A stretch of DNA of 64,000 nucleotides, from positions 75,685,676 to 75,749,675 of the forward strand of contig CM049316.1 of the NCBI GenBank assembly GCA_026874595.1. The letters are read 5' to 3'. The stretch is from Sipunculus nudus. Taxonomy: Eukaryota; Annelida; Sipuncula; Golfingiida; Sipunculidae. Made by a program: the position numbers and the translations under genes. Shown one piece after another: positions 23,751 to 35,609 of this stretch. Position 1 is the first letter of the stretch. Each line of letters opens with the position of its first letter. The notes below the pieces were generated by a model. It saw only the letters and a program-made list of their open reading frames with translations, made no database searches and was not told the origin of the DNA.

Positions 23751-24024
23751 TTTAACCCCCGGGAAACCCCTCGTTCACACAATTGTTCCCGTAGTAACAA
23801 GCTAGATCGACTCGGCATGAATGGAGTAGTGACTTGGTCGTCTACGAATATACCGGTACTTGAATGCCACGAATTTAAGCAATTAACAAAAACTGAATTT
23901 TCTATGAATAAAACATAATGCACACACAAAGTTTACAAAAATAGGCCTATATATATACAGATATAACGAAACTGTGCATAATTCTGAAACAATCAAAAGC
24001 ATTATTATTTGATAGTCCAAATAA

Positions 24025-24033
24025 TGATATTTC

Positions 24034-24072
<39 letters not shown>

Positions 24073-24073
24073 C

Positions 24074-24114
<41 letters not shown>

Positions 24115-24197
24115 TTAATACATATTAATATTTTATTTGAAATTCATATAGCTGATTGAATTAATGATGTTGTACAATCGCTCCGCAGTGATGAAGA

Positions 24198-24275
<78 letters not shown>
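24025..24275. repeat. (AT)n microsatellites
   Basis: Three long TA runs (about 24042-24069, 24078-24110 and 24200-24276) lie between the left inverted arm and the palindrome array. Confidence 0.9.
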
Positions 24276-24280
<5 letters not shown>

Positions 24281-24334
24281 CATTAAACAATGGGATCCAT
24301 ATAAAATCAGTGTTCATAATTGCACCTTTAAAAG

Positions 24335-26150
24335 AAGCAAATAGCTGCTATTTGCGCGTTATAATCATGGGGCCCCCTCGGCCTCTGGCAGCCCGCTCTG
24401 ATTTCTACTCCCCCTGGCGGCAGTCTTAACACATTTTATGGTAGTAAATAGCTGCTATTTGCGCTTGCGACTCCTGGGGGCCTCCTTGTCAGGCCAGTCT
24501 CATAACCACTCCCCATGGCGGCAGTCTTGGCGCATTTTAAGATAGCATATAGCTCTATTTGCACGTGCGATTCATGGGGCCCCCTCGGCCTCTGGCAGCC
24601 CGGTCTGATATCTACTACCCCTGGCGGCGGTCTTGACACTTTTATGGTAGCAAATAGCTGCTATTTGCGCTTGCGACTCATGGGGGCCTCCCTGCCAGGC
24701 CACTCTCATAACCATTCCCCCTGGCGGCAGTCTTGGCACATTTTAAGGTAGCAAATAGCTGCTATTTGCGCGTGCGATTCATGGAGCATCCTCTGGCAGC
24801 CGGCTCTGTGTCCACTCCTCCTGGCGGCAATCTTGACACTTTTTTTATGGTAGCAAATAGCTGCTATTTGCGCTTGCGACTCATGGGGGCCTCTCTGTCA
24901 GTCCGCTCTCATATCCTATCCCTCTGGCGGCAGTCTTAACACCTATTAAGGTAGCAACTACCTGCTATTTGCGCCTGCGATTCATGGGGCCACCTCTGGC
25001 AGCCGCTGTGTCCACTCCCCCTGGCGGCAGTCTTAACAATTTTTATGGTAGCAAATAGCTGCTATTTGCGCTTGCGACTCGTGGGGACCCCTCTGCCAGG
25101 CCGATGAGATCTCTACTCCCCCAGGCGGCGGTCGTAACAACCTTTCTGGTAGCAAATAGCTGCTATTTGCGCTTGCGACTCATGGGGACCACTCTGTCTG
25201 GTTGCTGAGATATCCACTCCCCCTGGCGGAAGTCTTGACTCCTTTTATGGTAGCAAATAGCTGCTATTTACGCGTGCGATTCATAGGGCCCCTGTTGCAG
25301 TCCTGCTTCATTTCCACTCCCCCTGGCGGCAGTCTTAACACTGAATGCGATGCTACCAGAAAATTTACCCCCACCTAATTTTTTTAGGGTAGCAAATAGC
25401 TGCTATTTGCGCGTGCTATTCATGGGGGTCCCTCTGTCTGCCCGCACTCATGTCCACTCCCCCTGGCGGCAGTCATAACGCTCAATGCGATGCTACTAAA
25501 AATTTTACCCCCTCCTAATTTTTTAGGGTAGCAAATAGCTGTTATTTGCGCGTGCGACTCATTGGAGCCCCTCTGTCTGTCTACTCTCATGTCCACTCCC
25601 CCTGGCGGCAGTCTTGACATATTTTATGGTAGCAAATAGCTGCTATTTGCGCTTGCGACTCGTTGGGACCCCTCTGCCTGAGATCTCCTCTCCCCCCTTG
25701 CGGCAGTCTTGACAACTTTTATGGCTGCTATTTGCGCGTTCGATTCATGGGGCCCCTGTGGCAGTCCTGTCTCTAGTCCACTCCCTCTGGCGGCAATCTT
25801 AACTCTCAATGCGATGCTACCAGAAATTTTACCCCCTCCTAAATTTGTTAGGGTCGCAAATAGCTGCTATTTGCGCGTGCGATTCATGGGGCCCCTCTGT
25901 CTGCCCGCTTTTATGTACACTCCCCCTGGCGGCAGTCTTAACACTCAATGCGATGCTACTATATATTTAACCCCATCCCAATTTTTTTAGGGTAGCAAAT
26001 AGCAGCTATTTGCGCGTGCCATTCACGGGGCCCCTGTGGCTGGCCGCTCTCATTTCACTCCCCCTGCCGGCAACCTTAACATTAATGCGATGCTTCTATA
26101 AATTTTATCCCCTCTCAATTTTTTTTAGGGTACTACAGGCTGCCAAAGCT
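24335..26150 (+). repeat. ~100-bp tandem array with a palindrome in every unit
   Basis: About 16 units are present. Each contains GCAAATAGCTGCTATTTGCG, then a C/T-rich phrase (GATTCATGGGGCCCCTCTG), then CTCCCCCTGGCGGCAGTCTT. GCAAATAGC/GCTATTTGC is nearly self-complementary, so each unit can fold into a hairpin. Spacing is about 100 bases; several units from about 25330 on are 130-145 because of an added segment (CAATGCGATGCTACC...TTTTACCCC). ORFs on both strands are repetitive by-products. Confidence 0.9.
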
Positions 26151-26156
26151 TCCAGC

Positions 26157-26180
26157 CCCCCCCCCCCCCCCCCCCCCCTC
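26157..26180. repeat. Poly(C) run
   Basis: A run of about 20 C residues lies between the palindrome array and the right inverted arm. Confidence 0.9.
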
Positions 26181-26277
26181 CCGGCACTAATGAGAAACTG
26201 CCTGCGAAAAATCGAAAAGTCCCATAAGCTTAACTACAGGCCGCTACCGAAAACCGACAGTTCCCCGCCTATCATTG

Positions 26278-26404
26278 GGTCCCCATGCTCAGGGGCCGAC
26301 TGTCTCTGGAGCCGAGTGTCTCTTGGGCCGAGTGTCTCTGGGGCCGAGAGTCGCTTGGGCCGAGTGTCTCCGGGCCGAGTGTCTCTGGGGCCGAGAGTTC
26401 CTGT
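26278..26404 (-). repeat. Right inverted-repeat arm
   Basis: The reverse complement of 23564-23689, from GGTCCCCATGCTCAGGGG to CCGAGAGTTCCTGT. Together the arms enclose about 2.6 kb containing the AT runs and the palindrome array. No target-site duplication is obvious outside the arms. Confidence 0.85.
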
Positions 26405-26641
26405 TACCGTACAAGACGGCTGTTTTTCAACACCTGACTTTGGGGCAGGGTAATATTCACAGTTGATAGAATGGGTAGAGGGCAGTGGGGTGGACGGGGG
26501 TGGGGGGTGATGGGGTAAGTTTCCTTTGTGATCTCTGAGTAATTACAGACATCTACTCTATTGATAACCTTGAAGTTATTGGTAAACATACAAAACATCA
26601 GACAAACAGACTGAACAAAAAGATGAATATACAGCCTGCTT

Positions 26642-26702
<61 letters not shown>

Positions 26703-28100
26703 TTTTTTTCGTTTTTCTTGTACATTTACTTTGAGCCTACACTGAGCCTAACCCTTGTGTTCGGTTGAACTGCTTGATCCAATGACCCAGTCCGTGACGA
26801 TTTAGAGTGGAAAGACGTTCGGATTAGGTGGTTGGAACATGCTTGACATATAGTCTTGCCAGCTCCTTTACCAACGTCAAAGGAGACAGGTAACGGGAGA
26901 TTTGACATTTTATTGTACACCATAAAAGGAAAGATTTGAGAAGGTATATAGACTTAGGCTAAACCTAATATAAAGATGCCACACCGCTACCGCCAACGTC
27001 TACCCGAACCGGTGACCGAGGAAGACCACAGCACCAACACCCACAATGCCACCCGACACAAGCTCCAGTTGCACGGCCACACCACCAATAACTCACCATC
27101 AACATCACCCCGATACGATCTCCACCAAACACCAGCAGGGAAACCCAGACCACCGTGAAGAGCCGGATGACATGTGGTCCCTTTGATTTTGACTTGAGCT
27201 TAAATCTTGATCTTAATTTGGGTTTTGGCTTGGGTATAGACTGATCTTCGGTTTGACTTGATCTTGCTTGCCTTGCTTGTTTGTCTTGTACCTGACTTGG
27301 CTTGTCTTCAGGGCTACCGGGTCTTGACTTGGTGCTTGTTACGGGTCTTGAGTCTTGGGTTTTTGATGGTCTTGTTGACAGCAGACCCTAAAGGGAGTCT
27401 GTCCGCCCGCTGCTAGCCGAAGAGCAATTGTGAAAGCCGATTGGTCCTAAAACGTATTGTTGTTGTTTAGTCCCACAATGGACCGTTGTGGCGTAGTCCT
27501 AAAAAGGACTATTTTTGGTGTGGGTGGTGCTGATTGCGGCCTTGGCACATCAGACGGCTGGTTCGGCTCCGGGTTTTGGTTTGGCTTATCCGAACTTGAC
27601 TTGCCGAGAATTGCCCAGTGGGACGGGTTGTTCGTCGGAGGCAGAGACCCAATCCTCCATGGTGACAAGCCAATTTTGCTGAAACAATGCCCAGTAGGCG
27701 GAGTCAGTAGCTCTCTGTAGCTGATGGGCAAACATGCCAGTAGTCACTTGATTTGCAAGTGGGGATGCATGAACTAGTGACAGATGAGGGGAGGGAAGTT
27801 ACAGTTATAAATCTGTATCTTCTTCTGGGATATCAGATCCGTGGCCCAGATCAGATAACATTAGTTTCTAACATGGATCACAGGGGGTGCCTCCTGTCAC
27901 GCATACCTGCAGCCTGCCGTCGATCATTTCCAGATATAGACCCCCAGTCGCCACCCCCCCCCCCCCTCCCCCACACACACACATAGACGGATGTTATGCC
28001 AGGAATATACAAACTACCGAGTAGCATAAAATCCAGTTGAAGTAGAACTGTTACACGAATTAAAACTTTCCTCATTAGAATCATGTGAACAAATGTTCAT
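26405..28100. other. Intergenic, no gene seen
   Basis: Contains an (AT)n run at 26645-26695, a low-complexity stretch rich in CTTG/ACTTG at 27170-27380, and short palindromes such as AGTCCTAAAAAGGACT near 27498. The ORFs are short, overlap in antisense and match nothing I recognise. Confidence 0.45.
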
Positions 28101-28104
28101 TCAT

Positions 28105-28855
28105 TAACCAAAGAGAACTCCTGCATGACGACCATCCCGTTTACACGACCACCCACTTACACGGTCAGTATTTCTGGTCCCAGAATTTTATTTCTATTTT
28201 ATATTAACATATAAAAATTTTCGGTAACACGACAACCCCGCTATCACGACCAACGACCAACTTTTTTTTCCGACTTTCAGATGAGCCCCCGTATCACAAC
28301 CACAACCACTGGCCCGTGGCTAGCGCGGCCCGTCAGCAGATGCTCATCGCCAAGTTTGGACTTAGATATTAGTCCGTGATTAATAAGACGGACATGTTAG
28401 AAAGACCGATTTCATCTGCCCATGCAGCCATATTTAGGTTTTTTATAATGCCTCCAAACCTGTTAACCAAACTCAACGCATTAATAGATATTCGAACCCT
28501 TTGGTGTGTTACATCATTTTTTGAGTACGGATGTTGGATTAGCATTCAACATATTGATAACAAAGCATAACTGACACCACACGCATACATTCAGGTGAGT
28601 AAAGTAAACCTGTGACAAATCACATTTCAATGATCACGCATATACACGTATAATGGCTTAGTCAGTCTACTTGTTTCATTTGTGTGTTTTATTTATATGT
28701 GCACGAAACTTTTGAATCATATTGATGTTTCTTATTCATGTTTCTTTATATTTTAAACTTTGACTAATGTACAAACATCCCGCTAACTCAACCACTCCGC
28801 TAACACGACCACTATATCTGATTCCGCAGGTGGTCGCGTTAGTGGGGTTTTACTG
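28105..28855 (+). mobile_element. Pogo/Tigger-like DNA transposon remnant
   Basis: The right end reads, on the opposite strand, CAGTAAAACCCCACTAACGC followed by GACCACC. The left end has the related ACGACCATCCCG and ACACGACCACCC. Repeated phrases of the type 'cgctaacacgaccac' next to CAGTAAAACC are characteristic of pogo/Tigger inverted terminal repeats. No transposase is visible, so this would be a decayed non-autonomous copy. The left boundary is uncertain. Confidence 0.5.
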
Positions 28856-29214
28856 TTTTTTACAATTAATAAGACCCCCCCCCCAAAAAAAAACTTAATG
28901 TAGAATTATCATTAAGGACAAGTGTATATATATATATATATATACATACATATATGTGTGTCTAAATGGTTCAGCTCCTCCTTTCATTAAATTCTGGACT
29001 TGGTTAAATGAATTTTATCCTGCTAATTATCTAAGTGTTGTCATATGACAACGCTTACATGTCTGTATATTTACGTATTTGTGTAAACATAAACTGTCAT
29101 TACTGAAATACAATAGTCAATTTGTAGACCATAACAGGGCGGATTCAGAATTCAGGAAAAGGATAGACCAAACCCAGGAAGACAAATGACAAATTCTGTA
29201 AAATAAACAGTACC

Positions 29215-29272
29215 GGGGGGGGGGGGGGCAAACCGATATAAAAAGGATCAGGAACTGCCCCCCCCCCCCCCA
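29215..29272. repeat. Paired poly(G) and poly(C) runs
   Basis: A run of about 14 G and one of about 13 C are 30 bases apart and could pair as a hairpin. Confidence 0.85.
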
Positions 29273-29373
29273 AACGCACACACCCACTCACACGCCACTG
29301 GATCCGCTTCTGCTTAATGAAATACGATTATTTTCACGATATATAAGAAATAAATGTTGAATTATACACATAT

Positions 29374-29379
29374 TTTATT
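29374..29379 (-). terminator. Possible poly(A) signal of the PDZ gene
   Basis: AATAAA on the minus strand, about 260 bases beyond the stop codon at 29640. Confidence 0.35.
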
Positions 29380-29639
29380 TGTCGAATAAATAAAGTGTAA
29401 ATACATGGAAAATATATGTTAGCCAAGACATTTGTTAATATAACAGATGCAAATGGAATATTTCTTAAATGTCTATTATGAGTGTAATAAATGTATGTAA
29501 ATCATAAAAAAAGAAAGGATATGGTGAAATTTAAAATATCAGTGGACGTTTCTGTTATAAACAGTATATAATTTTTGGTTGTAAATGCCTTTATAGAAAT
29601 GTCATGAACACAAATGAGAGTGAGAAAGCATACCCTTTT

Positions 29640-32600
29640 CTAACAGACAGACACACACCGAAGGACGGGAGGCACACATGAAATGTCTTCTGAGAATGGC
29701 GCCAGTCTAGTTTGTGGAACACAACGGGGTTCCCATGATGCACTGCAGCTCAAATGACGTGAAAATTTGCTGACGTTTCTCTTTTTGCATTCGACCGCTT
29801 GCACAGTGAGAGAAGACTTTGCTTCGTCAATTATCTCTAACTTCTCAATCAGCCCCTCGAGATTGATCAATGGTGCTTGATCAGCAGATCGAATGCGCCT
29901 TCTGAAGGGTGACGTCACTAGTCGTGTCGCCTCTGTCCTCGAGATGGGAACACATGTGGTGTCTTCATTCTGTTTACATCCAGAGTCGTCATGGTAAATG
30001 TAGAACAGCGATTCTTCACTCTTTGTTGAACTCCCCAAAGTCAAGGATGACGTAGTGTTGTTCACATACTTGCCTATAATACCAAAGGAAGTGAAATTAG
30101 TTGTTTCCTTTCTAATATGAATATCAGTTGTATATAATATTTATATCAGTTTTCATTTGAGGACAATTATATATTTGCTAGGAATAAGGCATATCGTTAT
30201 ATATGTATTAATTGAAACATTTAAATAAAAATTTAAAAAAAGAGAACTTCTCTATTTGGATAAAATGTCAGGTTGATCACAAGTTCTAAACAAAGTAACG
30301 GGGTACATCAAAATATGTCTTCAATAATATTTACGGTGAGATTGTAAACAGAGTAATTATTTGTGAGAAAACTTGGAAATCAAGTGAGCCCCCCCCCCCC
30401 CCCCCCCCTCCCAACGCGTTCTTCTTTCAGAACAAGGATAATTAACCCGAAAGTCACACTTAAGGTGAACTAGATTGTAACAAATCCACAGGCCCCAAAG
30501 TTGTACGATCCCCAATTATGTAAAGAATATATTTTGCTCAGGGTAAATATTGGCCTATCCCGGGAATCCGATCCATACCGGCGCTCCGTCCGCTTCGCTG
30601 GAGAAGCAAGCTTAACTGTACAGTACGGTCCGCTTTTATGTGCACCCCATAACAATAGTTATTTATAATATTAGGTTTCAAGAATATATGCAGTACTTAT
30701 ACAGACGATGTAGCGTACGGACGAGTACTTTTATGACTAACATTTACCATATATTACAATAAGTGTTTATTGAACTAGGTTTATGCCCACCAGAATATTT
30801 CAGGGATTCCAACTTGTACATTAGGCCAGTTTTGTTTACTTTGAAGCAAATATCTTCCTCCGGGTCAGTTTGGAGACTGTTCAAGAAATCTCGCATATCC
30901 TGAAAAAATAAAAATTAAACTTTTGTAATCATTCAGATTTTTAACAATTGTATAAAGTCTGACAAGGATCATTACTGTATGTATGCGTAATATTCGGTGC
31001 ATAATTGTATCGATGAGTAATTTTTCGCTGCGTAACTGTGTGTGTGTTCATTTGTGGGATGGACTTGCCTCGGGCAACAGGCCCCAGGGTGTTACACTGA
31101 CTATAGAATTATAATATAAACTTGTTATCTTCAAAGTAGCATATCAAATGTTACGCCAAGAAAGGTTCATTTTAGTTCAAAGTAGCGCTTTATGACGTCC
31201 AATGTACCAAATCATTACCCTTCAGATGTATCAGATATAAACATCAGATGTAATACAATTACCTTTAATTTCAAGGTGTTATCATTAACAGCGGTCAGAA
31301 TCCGGGCCACCCCGTTCTCATGGTAACCGATAACGTAAAAGTTGACTGGGTTTCCTACTCTCCCGAATCCTCGGTACATGCAGACTGAGAACTTATCTGA
31401 AAGTAAAAAAAAACAATTAATGCTCAAGCAGTGGAAACTTATTTAACATGTACGAGCTAAAAATGAAACACGTGTAACGCGTCCAAAAGAACGTTTGCCT
31501 GTGAGGATGCGTGACAGCTGTTTACATACAATCAATTAAGAGATTGCCAGGCGCCATCGAAAACAAAATCGCTTTAGTTTTAAGCATTGTTGAGAACGTT
31601 AAGAAATCGTATTGTCTGAGAACCGGAAACAAATTCATATCAAACCCTAAAATACAAAATGTTACCCTTTACTTTAATGGGTCCACAACAAGATTGGATC
31701 AATTACTTGTTTTCCTCCTACAACCCCCCCCCCCCCCCGCCCGTCTTCCACGGAATGACCTTAAGTGAAATATTTAAAAATCACTCGTTCTTAAAAAACG
31801 AAAAACCAGCTTGTATGTCTGAGTAGACAGGCGTGGTTTTGTTTTGGTCAAGATAAAGTATAAACTTACATTCTTTGTTGTCGTTGAGACCTTCGCTGGA
31901 TGGCCCGACTGTGTTTTCTCTGACTTGCCAGTAGGTGGCGTTGTCAGCGCAGGCGATCCGTGCCTTATGAACGCCCGTCCTCACAACGTTGTACAATCCG
32001 TTGGCCCCTGGTTCCATTGTCAGCTGCTGATTACTGACGCATATTATCAGGGGCTCCCTGTTTTCTGGAATGTATAAAATCACTTAGAATAAGCATTTTC
32101 TTTTATTTGTTTTGAAATAAATTGTATTGAGGTGAAAAGTCTCTTATATTTTTAGAGAAATTTATCAAATGCACAAAGAATAAGGTTATATAAGAAAGGT
32201 TGGAAATAATAATATTAATAATAATTATTATTATAATAATAATAGTAATAATGATAATAATAATAATAGTAGTAATAATTGTGGGATCGCTAGTTGATAT
32301 ATTATACTCGGAGAATTTACAACCATTAACACTTGATTCCAGTCTGATCCAAAACCTGGTACTCACCTGTCATATATAGACCCACGGTTCCAGACACTTC
32401 ATAGTACTCATAGACTGGTTCTCCCTCAAATTTGACCACTCTCCGTACAGTCTGAAGTTAGAAATAACAGGAAGTTTAAAGCATATTTTGGAAACATATA
32501 GTTATCCTTTTTTGTGGATGAAAAAGATTTTAATCATTATGACAAGAAATCAAGTTATAATAAAAGATGCCATAGTTAAAGGAGAAAAAAACAGATACAA

Positions 32601-34078
32601 TGCCAAATCTTATGAACAGATTTAAGAAAAATTTTAAAATAAATACACAGAAATAGCATTAAATGAGAATTTTAAATGAAAAATTGATTCGCCTATACAT
32701 ACCAAGCGCAGTGCACTTCCAATCTGTATTTTCCCGAAAGCCTCCACTGCTGCAGAGTGTGGCTCGTTCACTACGCATGCGCCGTCTACCATAAGGATCT
32801 CGTCGCCATCTCTGTAAATTAAACGGAACCGATTTCCAGTTTTTGTTGATAATAAAAATAACATAATAATAATAATAATAATTATAAAAATATAATGATA
32901 ATAATAATAAAAATTGTATTAAATTTTCTATTTGTACTACTACTACTTCTACTACTTTTAATACTTATAGTTATCATCAAAACCATTTAATATGATGTTG
33001 CATCACTGGCACATAAAAGTATGCATACACGGATGTGTATTGTTTGGCTCCAACAGAGTACTTAACAATTTATCATGTAGATCCTATCGTTGCTCCATAT
33101 TTATTTTACTCATTTACCGTTCTGTTAATTATGTTGGTTTGGTACGATAATTCGATAATGTATCAGCCTATATTTTTTTTTACAGGAAGCAACCGGGTCT
33201 TAGGATTTAAGTATATATTAACTGACCTAAGCCCCATTTGTTTGGCTAGGTTTGGATTGAGAGGTCCCAAGTTGTCGGAAATGGTGCGGATTAAATGTCT
33301 GACGTAATCATGGTCACCCTGGACACTCTCCAGCTTCATCCCGAACGAGAATTTGGGAAATTCCTTGGCCCAAGTCTTCCCAGGATTTCTTATAAAGACC
33401 TCCGTTTTCTGTTGAAAAAAAATAACTTTTATATTTATATGTGATTTTTAACGTTAAACTATACTATATAATATATACATGCATATATTTATACTATATA
33501 TGGCTTTAAGTTGTTAAAACATGGTCGATTTTCTAATAAGTTTTTGATATCATAGAACATTCCTTTACATATGTAAAATCATTGTTAATGTTTATTTTTA
33601 TTGCCGTATTTGCTTTCTCTAAAATAATTTAAAATTGTAGAATTTAATCATGAATAAAGATCCGATACAATATCACAATCATAATAGTATTAACTTTTAT
33701 TTACCTCTAAAATGCGCACCCTCTGGCTATATGTAAGTAAAAACTTAATTTAATTAGTTGGACAAAAGGGATAGAAATTGACTCATTTTCCGATTTGTAT
33801 CATTAAACGTTAGACTGTATATGTTCTACCTTTGAATCCTCAGGCGTATTTACATCTGTGCCACGATACAGGATTGTATCTACTGGCGCCCCCTGTCTAG
33901 AGGCCAGGTAACGAATGCCAACGTTCTTGATGACTTTTGGACTAGGAGTCCTGGATCGGTATTTCCTGTTCACGGTGACTGACAAAGACATTGACGGATC
34001 AGGGACGGATCTCTCGGATCTAGGGGCATTCCGCTGAGAACTCCGAGATCTTCTTTCTTTCTCTTGGTTAAATTTCAT
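29640..34078 (-). CDS. PDZ-domain protein with a possible beta-trefoil C-terminal region
   Basis: Minus-strand exons in order are 34078-33830, 33408-33227, 32811-32703, 32451-32367, 32064-31870, 31396-31263, 30899-30791 and 30073-29640. All are GT-AG and sum to 1497 nt, 498 residues plus stop. Residues 1-83 are basic and Ser-rich. Residues ~84-184 fit a PDZ fold: FSFGMKL in place of the GLGF loop, GLRDGDEILMVDG at ~141, then EPHSAAVEAF whose His opens helix B as in class I PDZ domains. Residues ~185-405 are beta-rich by eye. They include LESLKYSGKYV (348-358) and a later FYIYHDD, reminiscent of the IL-1 family F-E-S-x3-P-G-x-[FYL]-[LIV] signature; this is a weak inference. No signal peptide or membrane segment is seen, so the protein is probably cytoplasmic. 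Residues ~406-498 are Cys-containing and unrecognised. The last intron uses the acceptor before GCAAGTATG; the alternative one base group later hits an early stop. Confidence 0.8.
30389..30408. repeat. Poly(C) run in an intron
   Basis: About 19 consecutive C residues inside the last intron of the PDZ gene. A similar run is at 31722-31738. Confidence 0.9.
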
Positions 34079-34180
34079 GGCTGGCTAACTGTTGTCTGAA
34101 TTTTTTGTTTCTCAATAATCACAATGTGTATGTACATCTATAGCTAGCAGTTGTTAATGGTTTTGCTTGATTTATGATGG

Positions 34181-34188
34181 TATATATA
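34181..34188 (-). promoter_or_regulatory. TATA box of the PDZ gene
   Basis: On the minus strand TTATATATACC lies about 105 bases before the ATG at 34078. This gives a 5' UTR of roughly 75 bases. Confidence 0.5.
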
Positions 34189-34557
34189 AGTACAACGCCG
34201 GATACTACATCGTGTTTGTGTAAAGACTGATGATCTTCCTGTGAGATTACTACAGAAATAACACAGAGATTATGAGATTACGAGGACATAGCTGTATTGT
34301 TGTCCGTTTCCGGGGCTTCAGGAACTGACGTCGACTCCCTGAACGGGCTGTTCCACGGAAAATAACATATAAGGTGTGATACTGCAGCGTCAAGTTCCCA
34401 TACCCCTTCTATCTCTCTCTCTTTGTCTCTATCTTTCTCTCTCTCTCATATCTTTGGCCCAAGTAGTACTACAGTTTCCTTTGTTGTCACCTTTTCGTTT
34501 CTGACGGAGTACTCGAGGGCTTATAACAAGGGCTTATAGGGCTTATTATAGTTATAC

Positions 34558-34675
34558 CCCGGTATCTATGTTCCATGGTTATTATGTTCCCCGGTATCTA
34601 TGTTCCCTGGTTATTATGTTCCCCGGTATCTATGTTCCCTGGTTATTATGTTCCCCGGGATCTGTGTTCCTGCTT
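34558..34675 (+). repeat. ~36-bp minisatellite, about three and a half units
   Basis: Units read CCCCGGTATCTATGTTCC then CTGGTTATTATGTT. The sequence is the inverse of the larger array at 34925-35455. Confidence 0.85.
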
Positions 34676-34924
34676 CCTTATTTCCGAAATCGGTTTTATG
34701 TGTAGACAAGACTAAAGTTGGTTATATTTGCGTGGGAAAACAAACACTCAGGACCACATGTTGATTTTATTCATTAAGGAGCAATACAAATTATAGACCA
34801 ATAAACACAAAAGCAACAAAGGTTACGTTTTCATGTAATATCATAACATTCCCTTATTTCACAAATACTATATGCTCAGATGAATGACGTTAAAACGGCT
34901 TGTAATATTCATTTTTAATAACCT

Positions 34925-35455
34925 TCTGGGAACATAGGTACCGGGGAACATTGATACCGGAGAACATAAGTACCGGGGGATATTGATACCGGGGGAACAT
35001 ATATACCGGGGAACATTGATACTGGGGAATATAGGTACCGGGGGACATTGTTTCTGGGGAACATAGGTACCGAGGAACATTGATACCAGGGAAACATAGG
35101 AACCGGGGATTATTGACCCATGGGGAACATAGGTACCGGGGAACATTGATCCCCGGAGAACATAGGTACAGGGGACATTGATCCCGGGAGAACATAGATA
35201 CCGTAGAACATTGATCCCGGGGGAACATAGGTACCGGGGGACATTGATCCCGGGGGAACATAGGTACCGGGGGACATTGATCCCGGGGGAACATAGGTAC
35301 CAGGGAACATTGATCCCGGGGGAACATAAGTACAGGGGAACATTGATACCGGGGGAACATAGGTACTGGGGAACATTGATACCCGGGAAAACATAAGTAC
35401 GGGGGAACATTGATACCGGGGGAACATATGTACCGGGGAACGTTGATACTAGGGG
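34925..35455 (-). repeat. ~36-bp minisatellite, inverted relative to its neighbour
   Basis: About 15 units of the form GGGGGAACATAGGTACC plus GGGGGACATTGATCCC are present. The period is a multiple of three and several frames lack stops. This produces minus-strand ORFs up to 214 residues repeating CSPGINVPRYL. I do not regard these as genes. Confidence 0.9.
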
Positions 35456-35609
35456 ACATAAAGGCGCGTTGACGCATTGGGCATGGATAAGGCATATTGA
35501 GATATTTGATTTTTACTTCCATTAAATCATACAACTGAGTGTGCTATTTTGTTGCGACGAGTCGATAAAACCCTGGGTACAAAATATGCAAAACGATTTT
35601 TTGTGGATG

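Noticed and set aside
23486-23929. 147-residue minus-strand ORF rich in GPR and Cys
   Set aside because: It translates the 17-bp repeats of the inverted arm; the same peptides appear in the opposite arm near 26275-26466.
24335-26150. CRISPR-like array because of regularly spaced palindromes
   Set aside because: Both palindrome and 'spacers' are repeated between units, the setting is a eukaryotic genome, and no cas genes are present.
27447-27731. Overlapping ORFs of 94 and 87 residues on both strands
   Set aside because: Pro/Asn/Gln-rich low-complexity products without domain features, splice partners or promoter.
29640-30065. Separate gene starting at MNNTTSSL
   Set aside because: The ATG lies inside the last exon of the PDZ gene; the acceptor before GCAAG joins it in frame to the preceding exon.
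34868-35534. Minus-strand ORFs repeating CSPGINVPRYL (up to 214 residues)
   Set aside because: The 36-bp unit is a multiple of three and several frames lack stops; the peptide is a simple translation of the minisatellite.
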